Source: Acephala macrosclerotiorum (lineage: Eukaryota > Ascomycota > Leotiomycetes > Helotiales > Mollisiaceae). From it: a DNA stretch of 64,000 bases. Positions 46,898 through 58,592 of the stretch are shown here, piece after piece. Both the position numbers and the translations under genes were made by a program. The notes under the pieces are model-generated. The model made no database searches. It was not told the DNA's origin and saw only the letters and a list, made by a program, of their open reading frames with translations. Location of the stretch: assembly GCA_014904845.1 (NCBI GenBank), contig MU119310.1, positions 1 to 64,000 of the forward strand. The letters run 5' to 3'. Numbering within the stretch: the first letter of the stretch is position 1; each line of letters begins with the position of its first letter.

Positions 46898-48526
46898 AGT
46901 TTCTTCTGCTCAAAAGCCGTCCAATAGTGAGGGCTATGCCAAAAGCCAATCAGGTCATGACTTTATATCTTCGCATCGGATGCGCATGGTAACGCGCTTT
47001 AAGCCTAAAATGGACATCGTCAGCCTTGTCACGCACAATGTTTCCAAGACTTACACTTCTGGAATTTTGTGCTTTATGCGCTCATGTCGGTCTCATCGAT
47101 CCTCGAAGATGAGTCTGTTTATGCTGAGAGCTCGGAGTAAGAATTGACATATTCTAGTGTCTAATTCCTGATTTCACCTTTTCAGATTTAAAACTAAGGC
47201 TTCAGAACTGAATTTTTACTACATGACAGGGTCGCCTTCAACCGGATCTCCTCTGTATATTTTTTTCAACTCAATGTCATTCATCGCAAATTGGTGTCCC
47301 TGGAGGTTCAAGAATGAACGGTATTATATCCTTGGGAGGCGTCATTTCATCACATGTTGAGGTCCGTTGCACCTAAAAAACTCACAACACAAACTGATGT
47401 GACTTGACGAGAGTTGAGAAGTTTTGTTCGGATCTGCGCCTTCATCGCCAGTACTCCCTCCGTATCATGACCCTCCTTTCTAGTACCCGTGATTAAAGCC
47501 AAATATCCCTTGATTACCGTAACCGTCATTTCTTTGGTATATTCTTTCCAACACCTCGTATGCTTGATATAAATCTAATCAAGATCAGCCTGAAGGATCC
47601 TTATGCTCTATGATGCAAGAGATATTGGGACGTCTTAGAGTCCTTCCATGATGTAGCCTTCTATTTGAAAATGTCAGGAATTCCAATTCAAACAATACTG
47701 AAGAAATCCTGATCTTTCCAGAGAGCAACTATGACGAGCTAAGGACTCCAAGAAAAGTCTTGATGCAAGTCCAAGTCTAGTCAACCACCAGAGTCCCCAT
47801 AGTAAGGATACGCTTTCATGTTTCTGTCTCGAAGGTGCCGTAAAGTGATCTTCGATACTTAGTCTGACCAAGTCTCATCTGAAGCCAGGTGGTTCCTTAA
47901 CGTGAGCGACTCCGACTGGCTGGAATTCAGATAGTGTCCCTCCGCTCTTGGAACGCTCGCAGTTCTTTGTAATTTATAAAACTCGCCGCAACAGGTTTTG
48001 TGACATCAGCATATCCATCCTCAATCGTTGTCCTTACCAGGGTAAAGATGACCCCAGCCATCATCACCCCGCCTCACCACACCTAGAATCAGTAGTCTTA
48101 ATAGGGGGACCATACCGATAAATTGGATTGAAGAACGCTCGCTTTGGTGTAAGCACAAGCCGTCGTGCTGATTTCAACGCTATCGAAAACCTTGACTTGT
48201 GGGAATACGCATGCTCGAGGCAGATTTTATGGTTCATGGCTGCTTACTGTAAAGCTGCTTTTGCTGAAGACGAGGCTGTATATCACACCTGAGTATTCAA
48301 AACCGTCGGGTTTGCCGGTCTGCTTTTTGTAAAGTTGTTGGTGAATGTGACAATTCTTAAAAGTGAGCGACTTCACCCCCCTAATAACTCGCTTAAGCCA
48401 CGCTAACAAACACGACCCTAGTGTAATGGCTTGAGGTTGTCTTCCGCACAAACACGCGCACCTTTTCTACTCAATCCAACGAGTCTACAACCGTCGATCA
48501 GATCAATTGAATCGGTCTAGTGCACG
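46898..48526. other. Gene-free stretch
   Basis: 1.6 kb with no open frame that has recognisable content. Composition is ordinary. Confidence 0.5.
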
Positions 48527-49844
48527 ATGCCGTTTCTGGCTCTTGGAGATGTGTTCGTCTGGGGCGCGATGGAAGTCGAGCTTCTCCAGTACCACTGCCG
48601 TTGTCGCAACTGGAGTGATGAAGGCGCAAAGTTGGTCTTGGTAAAGCGACTCGTCGACAATACCTCAATCTATAACAAAAAGGCACTGAAGCGCTATACC
48701 TGGGAGGATGGAGTTAAGAACCCAGCAGCGGACAGAATCGAAAAGGCTAGAGAAATCATGGAGAGTATGACGAAGGGCAACGAACAAATCTACAACGCCA
48801 AGATCGAGAGTATCGAGAAACTAGCCAAGAAACTCAAGCAACCTTCCAGAAAGCAGCAGAATAGGATCAAGACCGAGAAACGTCATGCTAAGAAAAGATT
48901 GGACGAGAGAAATGCCACGGCCGCCTGGTGGTTCGAGGAACAACGCTACGACACGGTTTATCGACTGTGCGTTGCGATGGCCACCGCTGAGATCGTTGGT
49001 CACAAAGAACACTCCTATCCATTGCGCAACAAGCATCCAGTCCAAAGAGTCCTGATCTCCCGTCGCAATGGCTTTAAGTCCCTTAAGGCTGCAATATGAT
49101 GGTGATGCTGAAGATAATGAGGATGATCCACTTCACTATGAGACGGAGAATCTTATGGTTGGTCAGGATGGCAAGATTATGTTCAAGCCAAAGGATGTCA
49201 TTGCTGTTAGCGATCTCGATGATAGTACGCTCGAGCATGCTATCTGTGTTGGCAATGCCACCATCGAGGATACTGGCCACGAATCTACTTCGACTGCTGC
49301 TGCATCCACTGTTGCCGCCACACCTCTCCTTTTCGCTACACCTTCTTCTGTTGTCACACCAACTCCTCATGTTGCTGCACCTCTTACTTCGGCTGCACCA
49401 ACCACTCTTGCCGCTTCACTTCCTCATGTTGCTGCGCTTACTGGTACTTACGCCGTATCTGCCCACCCCATTCAGGCAAATCAACAAAGAACTACGAACC
49501 GCAAGCGCATCCGCCGCCCCGTGAACGGCCCTCAAGGTCCTCCAGCCAAGACCCGCGCCGACACCGAACTTGATACTACGTCCAAGGTCAAAGTTGCTGC
49601 TAGCAATGTTAACGGGGGTACCGCCGAAACCTCATCTGTAAGTCATGTTCTACACATCCCAATAATTCTTAGAGGACATGATATTAACATTTTATAGACT
49701 GTTCATATCAAGATAGTCCTCGGCAAGCGCTTCGCCCCACCTACAGCCACCCATGGCCAAAATCATAAGTCAACAAACAAAAAGATTCGTACCCATGTCC
49801 AAACCCTCGATGCGCCGTACGCAAAGCCTGAAGATAAGCCATGA
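48527..49844 (+). CDS. Hypothetical SAP-like, Lys-rich protein
   Basis: The first part (48527-49099 frame) has a SAP-like helix pair, MEVELLQYHCRC with AKLVLVKRLVDN, then a long Lys/Arg/Glu helix (ESIEKLAKKLKQPSRKQQNR) and WWFEEQRYDTVYRLC. The second part, in another frame from about 49068 to 49637, is acidic then Ala/Thr/Pro-rich, ending in a basic NRKRIRRPVNGP. A clean intron (GTAAGT..TTATAG, 49638-49697) leads to a last exon 49698-49844 with VLGKRFAPPTATHG. The link between the first two parts (49000-49110) is unresolved: weak splice sites or a frameshift. A DNA- or chromatin-associated role is possible from SAP alone. Confidence 0.5.
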
Positions 49845-50333
49845 ATGAGTACGGGAGATCGGTAGCAAGGATATGCATAGGGTACTTCATACTTCGGGGT
49901 AATCGGGAAAGCAACAGCGGTGGTCGATCGATTGTATTTCTCTTCTTTCTTGTTGCGGTAACGTGGAAGGGAAGCAGCAATGAATCACTTTGTGAAATCC
50001 ATTTGTGCATCATTATCGTGTCCGTGACCGGGTTCAGAAAACATCATAATTAGCCACTCTAAACTCTGAAGCCCTGATGCGCGTGAGGTGAATATAATTG
50101 GGACCGCCAGGCTTGTTGTCACTTTCGAAGGCGTCTCGCTTCGCCAAATTCCATCTGCGCTAAAAATGACCTCCCACAAACAATCTTTCTGTTTTCGAAT
50201 TTGAGTTTTTCTTCAGCAACCTTTCGCCATCCGCACGGCTCCATTCACCGGCCTTTACCTTCAGCCTCTACCTTCGCATTCCTATTACAGACTGCCGCAG
50301 TTCCACATCGATACCGCGCGACCAATATCTCTG
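49845..50333. other. Intergenic
   Basis: Nothing recognised before the tandem repeat. Confidence 0.45.
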
Positions 50334-51170
50334 AACTAACATCTCGCGGGAGGGGATGATCAAGTAGATGCCCTGCAGCTGGAATCAGTGGACTCGGAGG
50401 TTGTACCTTGCTTGGGAACTGATTGGGTTAAACTGCTACACCTATGGCTGGCCGTCCGGGGCTGTTCTTAGGTTATTCGACAACACTGCTACCCATTACG
50501 CTGCTGCCATTTTTGCCGGCGCAATGTCAGTAGTAGTGCCAGGACTCGCGGCCGCAACACTGGACCGACTTCGCACGGACAAACTAAAACCTCTAAACTA
50601 ACATCTCACGGGAGGGGATGATTAAGTAGATGCCCTGCAGCTGGAATCAGGCCACTCAGAGGATCATCCTTGCTTGAGAACTGATTGGGTTAAACTGCTA
50701 GACTTGGGTGGCTGTCCGGGGCCGCTCTGGTCAACTCGACAACACTGTTTACCCATTACGCTGCTGCCATTTTTGCCGGCGTAATGCAAGTAGCAGATGC
50801 CCTTAAGTCATTGCCAATGCCTCTTAGTAGGCTTGGCTGGGTCAGACTGTCCAGGACTCGCGGCCGCAACACTGGATTGGCATCGTACGGATGAACCAAT
50901 ACCTCCAAACTAACATCTCGCAGGAGCAGATGATCAAGTAGATGCCCTGCAGCTGGAATCAGTAAACTTAGAGGGTCAACCTGGCTTAGGGACTGATTGG
51001 GTTAAACTGCTAGACTTGGGTGGCTGTCCGGAGCCGCTTGGTCAACTCGACAACACTGCTTACCCATTACGCTGCTGCCATTTTGCCGGTGTAATGCAAG
51101 TAGCAGATGCCCTTAAGTCAATACCAACGCTTCTTAGTAAGCTTGGTTGGGTCAGACTGTCCAGGATTCC
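50334..51170. repeat. Threefold tandem repeat, 262-312 bp units
   Basis: Copies begin at 50334, 50596 and 50908 with AACTAACATCTCGC, then GATGCCCTGCAGCTGGAATC, GACTGATTGGGTTAAACTGC, ACCCATTACGCTGCTGCCAT. Copies 2 and 3 share a segment of about 50 bp (GCAGATGCCCTTAAGTCA onward) that copy 1 lacks. Copies differ by scattered substitutions, so they are not recent. No conserved reading frame runs through them. Confidence 0.85.
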
Positions 51171-51834
51171 GGGACTCCAGGACCTCCGGATGCACCAGCA
51201 GGTGGGCTCGGCCTGTCTGTCCCAATGATTGCTACTACGAAAAGGACAATGATATCGTTTTAAGCAGTAGGCCCATTCCCTTTTCCGAACACAATGTAAC
51301 TGAAGACTTTTAGGAAACAGCGGCGATGTGGACTCCTGCGGTTGGACTTGGACTTCCGGCAGTAAAAATGTCACAAAGGTGATGCGTGCTGGCGTCCAAC
51401 GTGGATTGAGTTCTTGGCAGTGCGATGGTTGGAGCAGGCAGGCGGAGCCCTGCTGGTAAGCATGACCCTTTTGTGTGGGTATGCTGATACCACAAAGTCA
51501 TTTGTGGTTTAATCTAGGGATTCAATCATCTATGTTATTACAGCAGAAGACAGCCAGTCGAGGTGCCGGAGGTGAGACCTGTTAGCGAACACCCGGTGAA
51601 CCTGCGAGGACTGAACCTATAGGTTGCCACAAAGGCTTTCAGCTTTTGGCTCGGTGACCTATTGGTAGACTCAAGCCTACCCTTGTTCACAAGGCTCTAG
51701 CAAATTTTTGGAACCCAAATTGAGCTTTGCTCATTCTCTTGTTGCCTTGCTGCAGAAAAGACCATCGTAGCTATCTTTCCAGGCAAGATCCTCTGAAAAT
51801 CCCATGATTCAGGACGCTGACAGCTTTCAATTGC
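51171..51834. other. Intergenic with a fragment shared with 54957-55010
   Basis: AAGGCTCTAGCA-ATTTTTGGAAC-CAAATTGAG at about 51687-51735 recurs near 54960. No gene supported. Confidence 0.4.
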
Positions 51835-52116
51835 AGCCCCCCTAAAGAACACGTTAACATTCACAAAGAGTTCGACAAGCCTGAGGCTTCAGGGAGGATA
51901 CAATTTTCATGTGGGTACGGAACATGTCTGATATCGAGATCCGCAATAGGCTCAGTCGAAGGGCAAAGACACATTTACAAGGGAGTAGACAAGGGTGCAG
52001 GAAAATACACGGTGGTGCTACAGAATTTGCAGTGGAGGAAGAAGTTCATTAAATTGGCAGGAGGATTCGAGTACACGTTCTTGGTAACCTTTGAAGGTCA
52101 GAAAGGAGAGCGGTGA
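51835..52116 (+). other. Open frame without start, possible last exon
   Basis: A frame of about 90 codons after a possible acceptor (CAATTGCAG) reads VNIHKEFDKPEASGRIQFSC, then GYGTCLISRSAIGS, KGAGKYTVVLQNLQWRKKF and GFEYTFLVTFEGQKGER before TGA. It has the alternating pattern of beta strands. No ATG is in frame and no upstream exon was found. Unknown family; it may be an exon of a decayed gene. Confidence 0.35.
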
Positions 52117-54352
52117 AAATTTCATTCATTCATTGGTTTCAGGGAGTGGCAGTGACTACAACGGATCATTAATGGTTGTTGATAATTAGTTTATTTCCAT
52201 TGAAAGCCAGAATTTTGCCCTTGCATCACCTTCCTTGATAACAGTGTGCTTCCCCATCATCCACACCTTCTATATACCATGACCATTGGTTAATTACCAC
52301 GGTATAGCCTTCCCTTTTCAGTGCCTCCAGGCAGTCCCCCACTTTCCTTTCCTTCAGGGAATTAGAAATCCATGTCCTCTCATCCCGTTGTTCCTGTGCC
52401 GCGCTGCCTGCCGACTCCTCCTTGAATCCCAACCGGCCTGGCAAAGCAGACACCCAACTTCTCGCTACTGGCTAAACACGCACCGTATATGTGCCCCAAT
52501 GTAGTATGATTCGATCGACTCTCGTTCTGAGCATTCGAAGATGTGTGCGAGTCTAGGGTGAGGAGTTGTGTCTGCGGGCTTCAAGGACGTTTGATAGTCT
52601 AATGCGCGAATGTACGCTTGAATCTCGAGGAAAGTCTGTAGCAAGAACTGATTAGAATCCTGCAACTTAGTCTTTTGGTATGCACTCACCTTTGAACCCC
52701 CCCAGCACCGAAAGAGGGAGAGCCTGTGCATGAAGCACATACTTCCAAATAAGACCAGAAGCGCTTCTTTGAGCTTTAGCTAACATGGAGATCCTTGAGA
52801 ATAACAAAGACAAGCTTTGGTTCTACCTAGAAGAGCTCAAGAGTCTCCCAGATTTAGTTAAAGAATCTTCGCATGCTACTGCCTTGTTTTAGCAATCCCA
52901 TATGACAGATGCTTCAATGGGGTGGCTTCTCCTATGAAAAGATAGATAACATACCCAAGCCTAAAAGAACAAAGTCGATATGTAGTGAAGAATGATAGTT
53001 ACCTGCTGGCGGACATATGATATGTTCGGCTTCCTCGAAAAGAGCACCTTGAATGTCCCACCTAAGCCTGGAAAATGAATTCTCAACAGGCGTTGGTCTT
53101 GGCATAGAAGGCACATGCTATGCATCGCTCCAGCAGTCTCAGCAGTGATTGTCCTATATTTACGAATAGGCCGTCTTCCCTTGACAGGTAGAGTCAAATT
53201 TGAATTGCTTAGAGATTGGTCCTAGTACTCATGTATCTTGCTCATGAAAATGGGTTCGCCTTCTGCGAAATATGGGCATTCGAAAGTAAGAACAAAGCAG
53301 CTTCACGTTCACATTAAGAAAAGAGCTTCGAGTGACTTCAAAACGACAATTATATTAGCGGTCTAATAAAAGTTCCACTTGTGAGATTGACGGCCACCCA
53401 ACAATTCCAGACAAGAACAATATTTCCTACAGCTTGCTATTACAACATCTTTGAGAACAAAGATACTCAAATGAATCTCAAAGATTCGACCGAGAGGCTG
53501 CTCCAAAAGCTAATGATTGGCTTCCAAGCCTTTCCCGATGACCATAGATCGAAATTAAATCTTCTAGCTTCAAAACGAGGAATGTCGAATGGTGTCGCTT
53601 TTACACTTCTCATGCTCTATCGCATAAATGTTGATCTGGCTTCGAACATTTCACTCCCTTATTACCTCGCTTAGCCCCCGGCGCTACGGTAGCCTTAGCG
53701 CTTGGCTGCGCATTCTCGCCATATCTTCGAAATCTTCTCCAATTTTCGAACTTCAAGGAGTTGCAAGTTTTTGATCTTTGCCAAAAATTTCCAATTCTTC
53801 TGTTCATAACAGAATGCCCTTCCCAGCACACCTTCTATTCCCTTCTATCACCTCAAAGCACCTCTCCACCGGACAATCCCCGCCGACTGAAGAGTGCGCT
53901 GGTGCACGGATCCTAGGAACATCTAGCCTGAATACTAGACGCGGACACTGGAATCGCGGAACTCTGCTGTATCTCACTGGGAGATGGATGCGGTAGTTAC
54001 CATCCAGTCAGCGAGCGTCTGACATCTGGGCAGGACGGTGACTGAGCCTGGAAGCGTTGCCATTTGGCTTCATCCCAGGCAGACTTAATTTATTATACAA
54101 ACCCATTAGGGCCATTAGAAGCCAGGAACATCTGGAACATCCTTCGATGTCGAGGCCCGAACGAGAGATCCTTTGTGCGATGATTGCGAATGGCTTTCCG
54201 CCTTGCCAATGGACTTCAAGGTGTCAAACGGAGGTGCTGTGAGTGATCAATCTTGATTGATTGAAGCATTATTTTACAGTCCAAATGCCCTCTTTTATCA
54301 TGTCCTGCCGATCATCATTTAAAGAGTGGGGTATCGACCCCTGACTTTCGAC
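52117..54352. other. Gene-fragment region, nothing firm
   Basis: Minus-strand pieces show single good introns, for example GTGAGT..CTACAG near 52630-52690 and GTAACT..TTTTAG near 52962-53010, but the flanking frames are short and ambiguous. On the plus strand an open frame at 53381-53674 has no recognised domain. Probably remains of small genes. Confidence 0.4.
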
Positions 54353-54357
54353 ACAAG

Positions 54358-54606
54358 CTCTCCACCGGAGAAAAAAGTGGCCGACTTTGGCACGCGAGAA
54401 TACCAAAATCCAAAGTACTCGACACTTTATTTCTCGATGTTCCATGCCCTAAAACCTTTGCAACTACGGGAATACTTCAAAAAATAGCTAATGTATATGC
54501 ACATAAAAAATATTATAAGATTTATTAATTGTTTATTGGCAATATTGCAGATTTGTCGCATTTGCGTACTTTGACAAAATCGGCCACTTTTTTCTCCGGT
54601 GGAGAG
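54358..54606. mobile_element. MITE, 249 bp, 5-bp target duplication ACAAG
   Basis: Terminal arms CTCTCCACCGGAGAAAAAAG and TGGCCGA are matched by their reverse complement at 54577-54606 over about 32 bp. ACAAG stands at 54353-54357 and again at 54607-54611. The interior is A+T-rich. No coding capacity. Confidence 0.75.
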
Positions 54607-54611
54607 ACAAG

Positions 54612-55721
54612 GAACCTTTCCGGACTCTGAACTCGCACAACAGACCTTTTGGACGACGGATGCGATCGACTCTTTTGACGGTGGACTCACAAAGGATCGG
54701 ACCCCAGAGCACCCTTCGAACTCGAGGACTATCCTGAACTTGGACGACACAGCTACGACGATGATTTGGGCCTATCCGTGGATCTCAGACCTGATCTCTG
54801 CCAGTTTCGATCGAACAGACCTCGACTTTCAACTTTTGGCCATCAGGACAGAAACGCCTCTAAGGGTAGGCTTGCCTTTGTCACGAAATCTCGATTTGAC
54901 TGATCTTGAAGAGTTGCTGAAAAGCATTGCTTCTAGCAGTTTTCTCAGACTATCCTTTTTTCAAGGCTCTAGCAGAATTTTTGGAACACAAATTGAGATA
55001 CCCTCACCTTTTTGTCTTCAATCGCGAACTTAAAGCTTTCTGCTTGAAGTCTTCTAGCTGGGTGGCAAGGTATGTCTCTTGTAGATTCACTCGAATCGGA
55101 TTTGCTGATAGACTTCGAATCCTCAACACAGATCTCGCTGACTAGCGATGTTCTTCCCTCAAGTCTTGAGGAGCTGGGCCCAAACATCCCGCCTTGGCAG
55201 ACCATCTTACTTAAAGCCTGTACAAGACTCCGACGTCGAAGCGCTCGAAACCAAAATCGGGCCAGAATCGTCCTTCATCCTTCCTTCCCTGCTCACCATG
55301 CTTCAGAGCTGAAATTTTCAAACACACCCCGAACGACCGATAACCCTCCCTCCAAACTTCGCCTAAAGCCATGTCAGGTCCTAATCGAGTGGGTTGTAAG
55401 AGAACCCCAGGTTCAGACAAATATGATGTACCCTGTGGAGGACTTTGGACACAAAGCAAAGAAGAGCCGCAAGGATGGGGAGCAGGTATGAAAATGCGGG
55501 TTCGTGGCGAGTTTGGGGAGGGCAAGGAGACAGAAACGAGCCTCAACCCTACATTTGAATACAAGCAATGATTCTCATACAACCCTACATTTCCAGACCC
55601 AAGCAAGTTCCATAGCATCTCGAAGAAAGAGACCACACAACGTTGGTAGATTGCTGTAGTCCCAAAAAGCATCCATCTTGAGGTCTCTCTTCCCCACGCC
55701 TTGCCCTCAAGGAAACACCGC
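54612..55721. other. Open frames of unknown status
   Basis: A plus-strand frame to 55033 (AYPWISDLISASFDRTDLDF, NLDLTDLEELLKSIASSSF) runs into a second frame (FFKALAEFLEHKLRYPHLFV). They look like one coding region broken by a frame change near 54950. No family recognised. The MITE lies directly upstream and may have split it. Confidence 0.35.
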
Positions 55722-55987
55722 CTACTCCTCGAGCACTTCAAACCTTGCAGCATATTGCTTCCGCACATCATCTTCGCACAAGGGAAACTTTCTCAAAGCG
55801 GCCGCGAAAGCCTGTATCCTCTCACCCGCCTTCCTGTCCGCATTCTCCCTAACCTTACTCTCAATAACCCTCGTCCCGACCTCCTCATCCTTCTCCCAAA
55901 ACCTCCCCTTCCCCTCAACCGTAAATCCATGACCCTGCTGCATCCACAGCCAATCCACACCCCTCACAAACCGTCCCTCCTCATCCA
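55722..55987 (-). other. Possible C-terminal exon downstream of phosphatase
   Basis: A minus-strand frame reads DEEGRFVRGVDWLWMQQGHG and ends in an amphipathic helix (KFPLCEDDVRKQYAARFEVL). It overlaps the end of the phosphatase frame and would need an intron out of it, for example GTGCCG..TTGAAG. Either an alternative phosphatase tail or a separate relic. Confidence 0.35.
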
Positions 55988-56620
55988 CTTCAATCTCAAC
56001 TCATCAACCCGATCACAACACTCTCTGCTCACATCCCCGTTTCTATACATCTTGCCCCTCTGCCCCTCCTTTCCCACCTTCCCGGCATCTCCTTTGCCTG
56101 CGGCACGGTGACCAAACCACCTCTCAATCTGTTCCAGAAATCCACGTCGGGGACAGACATCCATCTTCCTCTCCCATAAATGCATGAATGCATCAACAAC
56201 ATCGTATGCTGGTCGAACGTGAAGAAGGTATGTTATTATTGCCGCCGCGGAGCGGTTGATCCCCGAAACACAATGTATCAATACATTATTCTCTTTCTTA
56301 ACATCGGGAGTGGGGACTGGAGGACAGAGAGCGGAGGAGATGAATGTTATGATGTGTGGTATGTGTGGCGTGATATCATCTTCGTCTTTCATCGGCAAAT
56401 GGAGATAGTTACTGTGTCGATAGATGCGAGAGGAGAGGGGTTGGAGGCACATCGTGAGGACGTGGGTTATGTGCGGTGGAATGACGAGGTCGAGTTTTGG
56501 GAGGGCGGATATGTAGAGGTTTGGGAGGATGGGAATGACGTTTAGTTCTGGTTTGGGTGTTGGTGTTTTGGTGGGTAGGTTGAGAGGGAAATGGTATTTC
56601 GGAATCGTGTTTAGAGGCAT
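55964..56620 (-). CDS. Dual-specificity protein phosphatase
   Basis: A single minus-strand frame of 218 residues from ATG at 56620; the upstream in-frame start is GTG. The N-terminal part leads to ILPNLYISALPKLD and HITHVLTMCLQPL, typical of the DSP fold. The catalytic loop HCVSGINRS spans residues 116-124 with Cys117 and Arg123. A likely general-acid Asp lies in MKDEDDITPHI at about 79-82. After the catalytic domain, GFLEQIERWFGH closes the fold and a basic tail follows. The family dephosphorylates Ser/Thr and Tyr, often on MAP kinases. No targeting signal. A longer spliced C-terminus is possible. Confidence 0.85.
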   Translation of the reverse strand: MPLNTIPKYHFPLNLPTKTPTPKPELNVIPILPNLYISALPKLDLVIPPHITHVLTMCLQPLSSRIYRHSNYLHLPMKDEDDITPHIPHIITFISSALCPPVPTPDVKKENNVLIHCVSGINRSAAAIITYLLHVRPAYDVVDAFMHLWERKMDVCPRRGFLEQIERWFGHRAAGKGDAGKVGKEGQRGKMYRNGDVSRECCDRVDELRLKWMRRDGL

Positions 56621-58592
56621 CTTGGGCTTGATTCGTGTGGAAAATGCTTGATGCTTCGAAATATTTGCGGAATTAGTTGAAGGGGAGTTGGATGATAAAG
56701 GTTCGCTGGAGTTGATGTATTCATTCACATATCATAGTGCTTGTCGGGAGCTTGTATGAATAATATTTCTTGTTTTTAAATACAGCATCGCAGTGACTGT
56801 GTCATACTCTTGCAGAGGATCGAAAATCTATTAGGCAAAGCAGCAGCAAGACAAATCATCGCATATGACAAAGAAACAAATCCTCACTTGAGCTTCGCTC
56901 TCCGCGCACAAGCGCTCTCCTGGCTCGCGTCGTCATTTTCTGGTTCGCGGAGCCTCGAGAGTATTTTTGGAATTGGCCCTGGTGGTTTTTTGCGAAGGTA
57001 ACGTCGGATTCAAGCTCGAGTGTTGAGCGATCATTTCCGACCATTCCCCTTCGCTGCCGGGATCAATTACGTTTCTCGCAACAACTGCAACGACCGCTAG
57101 GATGGCGTCTGCGAGTTCTTCTGGTATGTCAAAACCTTCGTTGTTCTCGGAGCTGTCAGAGCTATCACTGGTCTCTTGTTCTTCCCCGATGACTTCGCGC
57201 TCTTCTCCAGCTTCCTCCTCTTCACTTAGAGAATCATCGGAAGACTCTCCTACCTCACCGATTCCTCCCCCTTCACTCTGGCCTGCTCAAGGATGCATCC
57301 TGCCAATAGGCGATTGACGTCCACCTTGTCCCATTGTTGGAATTCTCCAACACCAAACGGCGGATCAGGTGGCGGTTGTTCTTTCCCAGAAATGAGCTTC
57401 ATAGTTGAGCTTGCCTCAGCTTATCCTTCGATTGTGCCGACACGGTTCCAGTTGAGGCCATAATCCCACAAATGTCAGGGCTTTCCCCCGGAATTTCAAG
57501 TTCTCCAACATATCTGCCAAAGCCGTCTGCCAAGCTTTCTTCTCTGGCGAACCGAATTTCATCTTGCATGGCTGCTGGCGGATGCTCAACAGCGCTTTGG
57601 AATGCTCGGTCTTTTTCGTCCATTCAGAGCAGTCTCGGATCGTGAAGTGTCACAAATCCTGCTCGTCCCATCGGTATGAAGTATGAATACCAAAGCGCAA
57701 CTGAGAGAAGTTCGTGGTAGCAGGAGCTGATAGCGTTCGAATCTTGAGGTCCTTCTTGGGTCGGCTCAAGGGTTCGAGATCAACCTCAAGGAGGTAATTT
57801 TCGAACTGCGGTCCTAGGACAAAATTTGTCAGCAACTGCAACGGAGATAAGCAGCAAGGTATCTTAACCTACATTCACCATCTCGGTGATGAATCAAGAA
57901 CCGACAATGAGGAATGAAGAGGTAAGAAAAAGTTATTGAACCTAGGAGTTAGGGGATGCGCTAACGCGCCGACGCGTACCCATGAACACGCTAGTGCTCG
58001 TACAGGTAGGTAAATACGTTACGGGTGCTAAAATAAAGATTTAGCGACAAGCACTATTCCGAAGGTTCTCAACCTTCCTCACGGCTTCTCCTCTGAACAA
58101 CATTGCAAGTCCATCAAATGCCATCCATCAACCTTTTCCCGTCAATCATCATATCGTACCGCCGAGCAGTACCATCGCGAGAACTTCTTCATTCGCGGTC
58201 CTCGGCCCTGATTCTCGACATCATGTTCCCCCTGCGCCTTTACATGCATCCTTCGTGGGCTTGCCGCAGCCTGACATATGACTGAGTCTTGTTTGGTCGC
58301 AGACTGCTTGAAACGCTCGTGTATGAGTTGGATTCTATGTCTAAATGGCCTATATAAATAGCGGCTACAGCTCTAGCCATTGAGAAAAGCTACCGGCCAA
58401 CCCATAAGTTTGGGGGCCGTATCTCAGTGCTAGTGGTGTGGCACAAAAAGGCGAGATTGGGCAGTTCTGATATAAGCTGCATGTGTGGTAGCTACGGGTA
58501 ATGAGGCTACGACCTGAAAGGAACTGTATTTCAATTTTCTACTCTTCGTCTTTCTTCTTGGGCATGTTTCAAATTCCGAACTGTTTTGAAAG
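56621..58592. other. Intergenic with coding-like minus-strand pieces
   Basis: Minus-strand frames 57841-57650 (KIRTLSAPATTNFSQLRFGI, HTSYRWDEQDL) and 57623-57399 (DKDRAFQSAVEHPPAAMQDE-like, ADGFGRYVGELEIPG) may be parts of one broken or spliced gene, followed by an acidic stretch at 57290-57100. No family recognised. The remainder shows nothing. Confidence 0.35.

Noticed and set aside
49096..49524. Leu/His-rich plus-strand frame overlapping the SAP-like gene
   Set aside because: It is the shadow of the Ala/Thr/Pro-rich frame, which has the clean downstream intron.
52226..53197. Small minus-strand genes with one good intron each
   Set aside because: Several frame choices are equally good and none shows a domain, so no CDS is claimed.
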